Shown here piece after piece: positions 13,470 to 14,127 of a stretch of 14,127 nt of DNA. The translations under genes and the position numbers were made by a program. Position 1 is the stretch's first letter. The number at the start of each line of letters is the position of its first letter. This DNA comes from JACDET01 sp038253825 (GTDB lineage Bacteria > Patescibacteriota > Microgenomatia > Levybacterales > UBA12049): assembly GCA_038253825.1 (NCBI GenBank), contig JBBSGT010000031.1:1-14127 (forward strand). The letters are read 5' to 3'. The notes beneath the pieces were generated by a model. That model was not told the origin of the DNA and ran no database searches. It saw nothing but the letters and a program-made list of their open reading frames with translations.

Positions 13470-13516
13470 TATGGTTGACAAACGGCTTTTTATGGTATAA
13501 TATGGCCTAATTATGG
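13470..13516 (+). repeat. Four helically phased TATGG repeats over the antitoxin promoter
   Basis: TATGG occurs at 13470-13474, 13491-13495, 13501-13505 and 13512-13516. The start-to-start spacings are 21, 10 and 11 bp, close to whole turns of B-DNA. They flank the -35 box, abut the -10 box and cover the start codon. Phased direct repeats are typical of operators for ribbon-helix-helix repressors, and the first gene downstream looks like such a repressor. Confidence 0.4.
13475..13501 (+). promoter_or_regulatory. Promoter of the second toxin-antitoxin operon
   Basis: A perfect TTGACA (13475-13480), a short 15-bp spacer and a perfect TATAAT (13496-13501) with an upstream TGG that makes it an extended -10. 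Eleven bases separate it from the ATG at 13513. Four TATGG pentamers, at 13470, 13491, 13501 and 13512, overlap the promoter and could be operator sites. Confidence 0.65.
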
Positions 13517-13818
13517 CACAGACTATACGACTTACTCTTACTCCAGATTTAGAAAAAGCGATCAATATCTTGAGACATTCCACTACTGGAACATTAAATA
13601 CCACTGAATTAATCAAATTAGCAGTTGGAGAACTTGCTCAATTAAAAAAAAGACAATTACTTAAACCTAACGAAATGACTCTTCAAGAAATGGATAAAGT
13701 CGGAGCTCGTCTGTTCTTTGAATGGGCTAAAGAAGATGGCAGCTTAGAGGTTGATAATATCGCACACCCTGAAAAATTGAAACCATATAAAGCGAAAGAA
13801 CATGTACGAACTCATTAG
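13513..13818 (+). CDS. Ribbon-helix-helix-like antitoxin of a MazEF/PemIK-type module
   Basis: A 101-residue protein. The N-terminal 45 residues (IRLTLTPDLEKAINILRHSTTGTLNTTELIKLAVGELAQL at 5-44) fit a ribbon-helix-helix fold: one strand, then two helices. The C-terminal half is charged and probably wraps the toxin. It starts 11 bases after a perfect -10 box and overlaps the downstream PemK-like gene by 17 bases, an order (antitoxin first) typical of such modules. It was assigned by pattern and position; the family name is not certain. Confidence 0.65.
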   Translation: MAQTIRLTLTPDLEKAINILRHSTTGTLNTTELIKLAVGELAQLKKRQLLKPNEMTLQEMDKVGARLFFEWAKEDGSLEVDNIAHPEKLKPYKAKEHVRTH

Positions 13819-14035
13819 TGTTATATTTCCTTTTGCCGATGATGCAGATAAAGGGAAGTCACGTCCAGGTTTTATTATTTCTCCACCCTTTGGAAAATAC
13901 GATCAGGTTATTGTCGCATATGTCACTACACAACTTGATGATCGATTACTAACTGATATCCTTCTTGATCCATCAAAGGAATATTTTGCTTCAACTGGAT
14001 TAAGACAAAAATCTCTTATAAAACTTCACTCCTGA
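13802..14035 (+). CDS. PemK/MazF-like toxin, apparently truncated at the C-terminus
   Basis: A 77-residue protein. VIFPFADDADKGKSRPGFIIS (7-27) has the fPF(s/a)D...KxRPgxxis signature of PemK-like endoribonucleases, with Arg21 as the likely catalytic arginine. VAYVTTQL (38-45) supplies the conserved Thr after the second strand, and TGLRQKSLIKLHS (65-77) corresponds to the GL.k.S.irl strand. Family members run to about 105-120 residues with a final helix; here a TGA follows the IKLHS segment. Either a frameshift or nonsense change removed the end, or this is a short natural form. The gene overlaps the antitoxin by 17 bases and has only a weak GAAAGAA ribosome site. Toxicity is doubtful if the fold is incomplete. 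Confidence 0.65.
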   Translation: MYELISVIFPFADDADKGKSRPGFIISPPFGKYDQVIVAYVTTQLDDRLLTDILLDPSKEYFASTGLRQKSLIKLHS

Positions 14036-14044
14036 CTTCAAGGA

Positions 14045-14059
14045 AAAAAGCCACTTTTT
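14045..14059 (+). terminator. Small AT-rich hairpin after the toxin gene
   Basis: AAAAAG and CTTTTT form a 6-bp stem around CCA, nine bases after the toxin stop, and the stem itself ends in a T run. It could be a weak intrinsic terminator. The stem has a single GC pair, so support is limited. Confidence 0.3.
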
Positions 14060-14083
14060 AATTAATCCGTTTAGTATTTGTGC

Positions 14084-14110
14084 CTAAAAACACTGTTTTT
14101 GGTGATTTTT
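14084..14110 (+). terminator. Possible intrinsic terminator
   Basis: AAAAAC and GTTTTT pair around ACT, extended outward by a T-G wobble and a C-G pair (14084-14102), and are followed by TGATTTTT. It lies about 50 bp after the toxin stop. The stem is AT-rich, so this is tentative. The last 92 bases of the window otherwise show no gene I can support. Confidence 0.3.
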
Positions 14111-14127
14111 CCAGCTGTTTTGGGGTA

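Noticed and set aside
8184..14035. Defence island or new antiphage system
   Set aside because: Only two small toxin-antitoxin pairs are present among housekeeping genes; no nuclease, helicase, reverse transcriptase or CRISPR repeat was found.
14071..14127. Possible C-terminal end of a minus-strand gene at the right edge
   Set aside because: Two reading frames are open for about 18-22 codons to a stop, but neither tail is recognisable and the stretch is too short to support a call.

Overview
The window suggests a small-genome, AT-leaning member of the Candidate Phyla Radiation (Patescibacteria), perhaps Microgenomates. This is inferred from protein style: prepilins with RDSNW and DPSTKK motifs, a short RsmI, compact gene packing and small toxin-antitoxin pairs. 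TGA acts as a stop in several genes, so this is not the recoded Gracilibacteria/SR1 code. No rRNA, tRNA, CRISPR array or complete insertion sequence was recognised.

Positions 8576 down to 1 (minus strand) form a type IV pilus locus. In transcription order it holds an Hpt-like phosphotransfer protein, a CheY-like receiver, the assembly ATPase PilB, the platform protein PilC, a GspH/FimT-like prepilin, a large prepilin carrying a beta-propeller-like region, a PilW/GspJ-like prepilin, a PilX/GspK-like prepilin without Glu+5, and a membrane-anchored PilM-like protein with a LytR_C-like tail. A separate promoter then serves the start of a classical pilin, cut by the window edge. The genes overlap or lie close together. 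PilB and PilC would assemble a pseudopilus or pilus, the minor prepilins would form its tip, and the propeller protein is a candidate tip adhesin. No PilT, PilD, secretin or histidine kinase is present, as far as can be seen.

Positions 8577-8643 are a compact divergent promoter in which the two -35 boxes overlap almost completely. To the right lie a two-domain PEP-synthase-like protein with no PEP/pyruvate barrel (8644-9825), a dispersed palindromic repeat, a GpmA-like phosphoglycerate mutase with an altered active site (9962-10588), a BrnT/BrnA-type toxin-antitoxin pair (10636-11168), rsmI (minus), a small cupin, a composite inverted-repeat element between convergent genes, a Cof-type HAD phosphatase (minus), and a second toxin-antitoxin pair (ribbon-helix-helix-like antitoxin plus PemK-like toxin, apparently C-terminally short).

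Across the window, genes that start a transcription unit have a recognisable -10 box only 6-11 bp before the start codon, which predicts leaderless or nearly leaderless mRNAs. Shine-Dalgarno sequences appear mainly at operon-internal genes. The classical pilin is the exception, with a leader of about 30 nt containing a small hairpin. All functional statements come from reading the sequence and from family knowledge; no database search was run.
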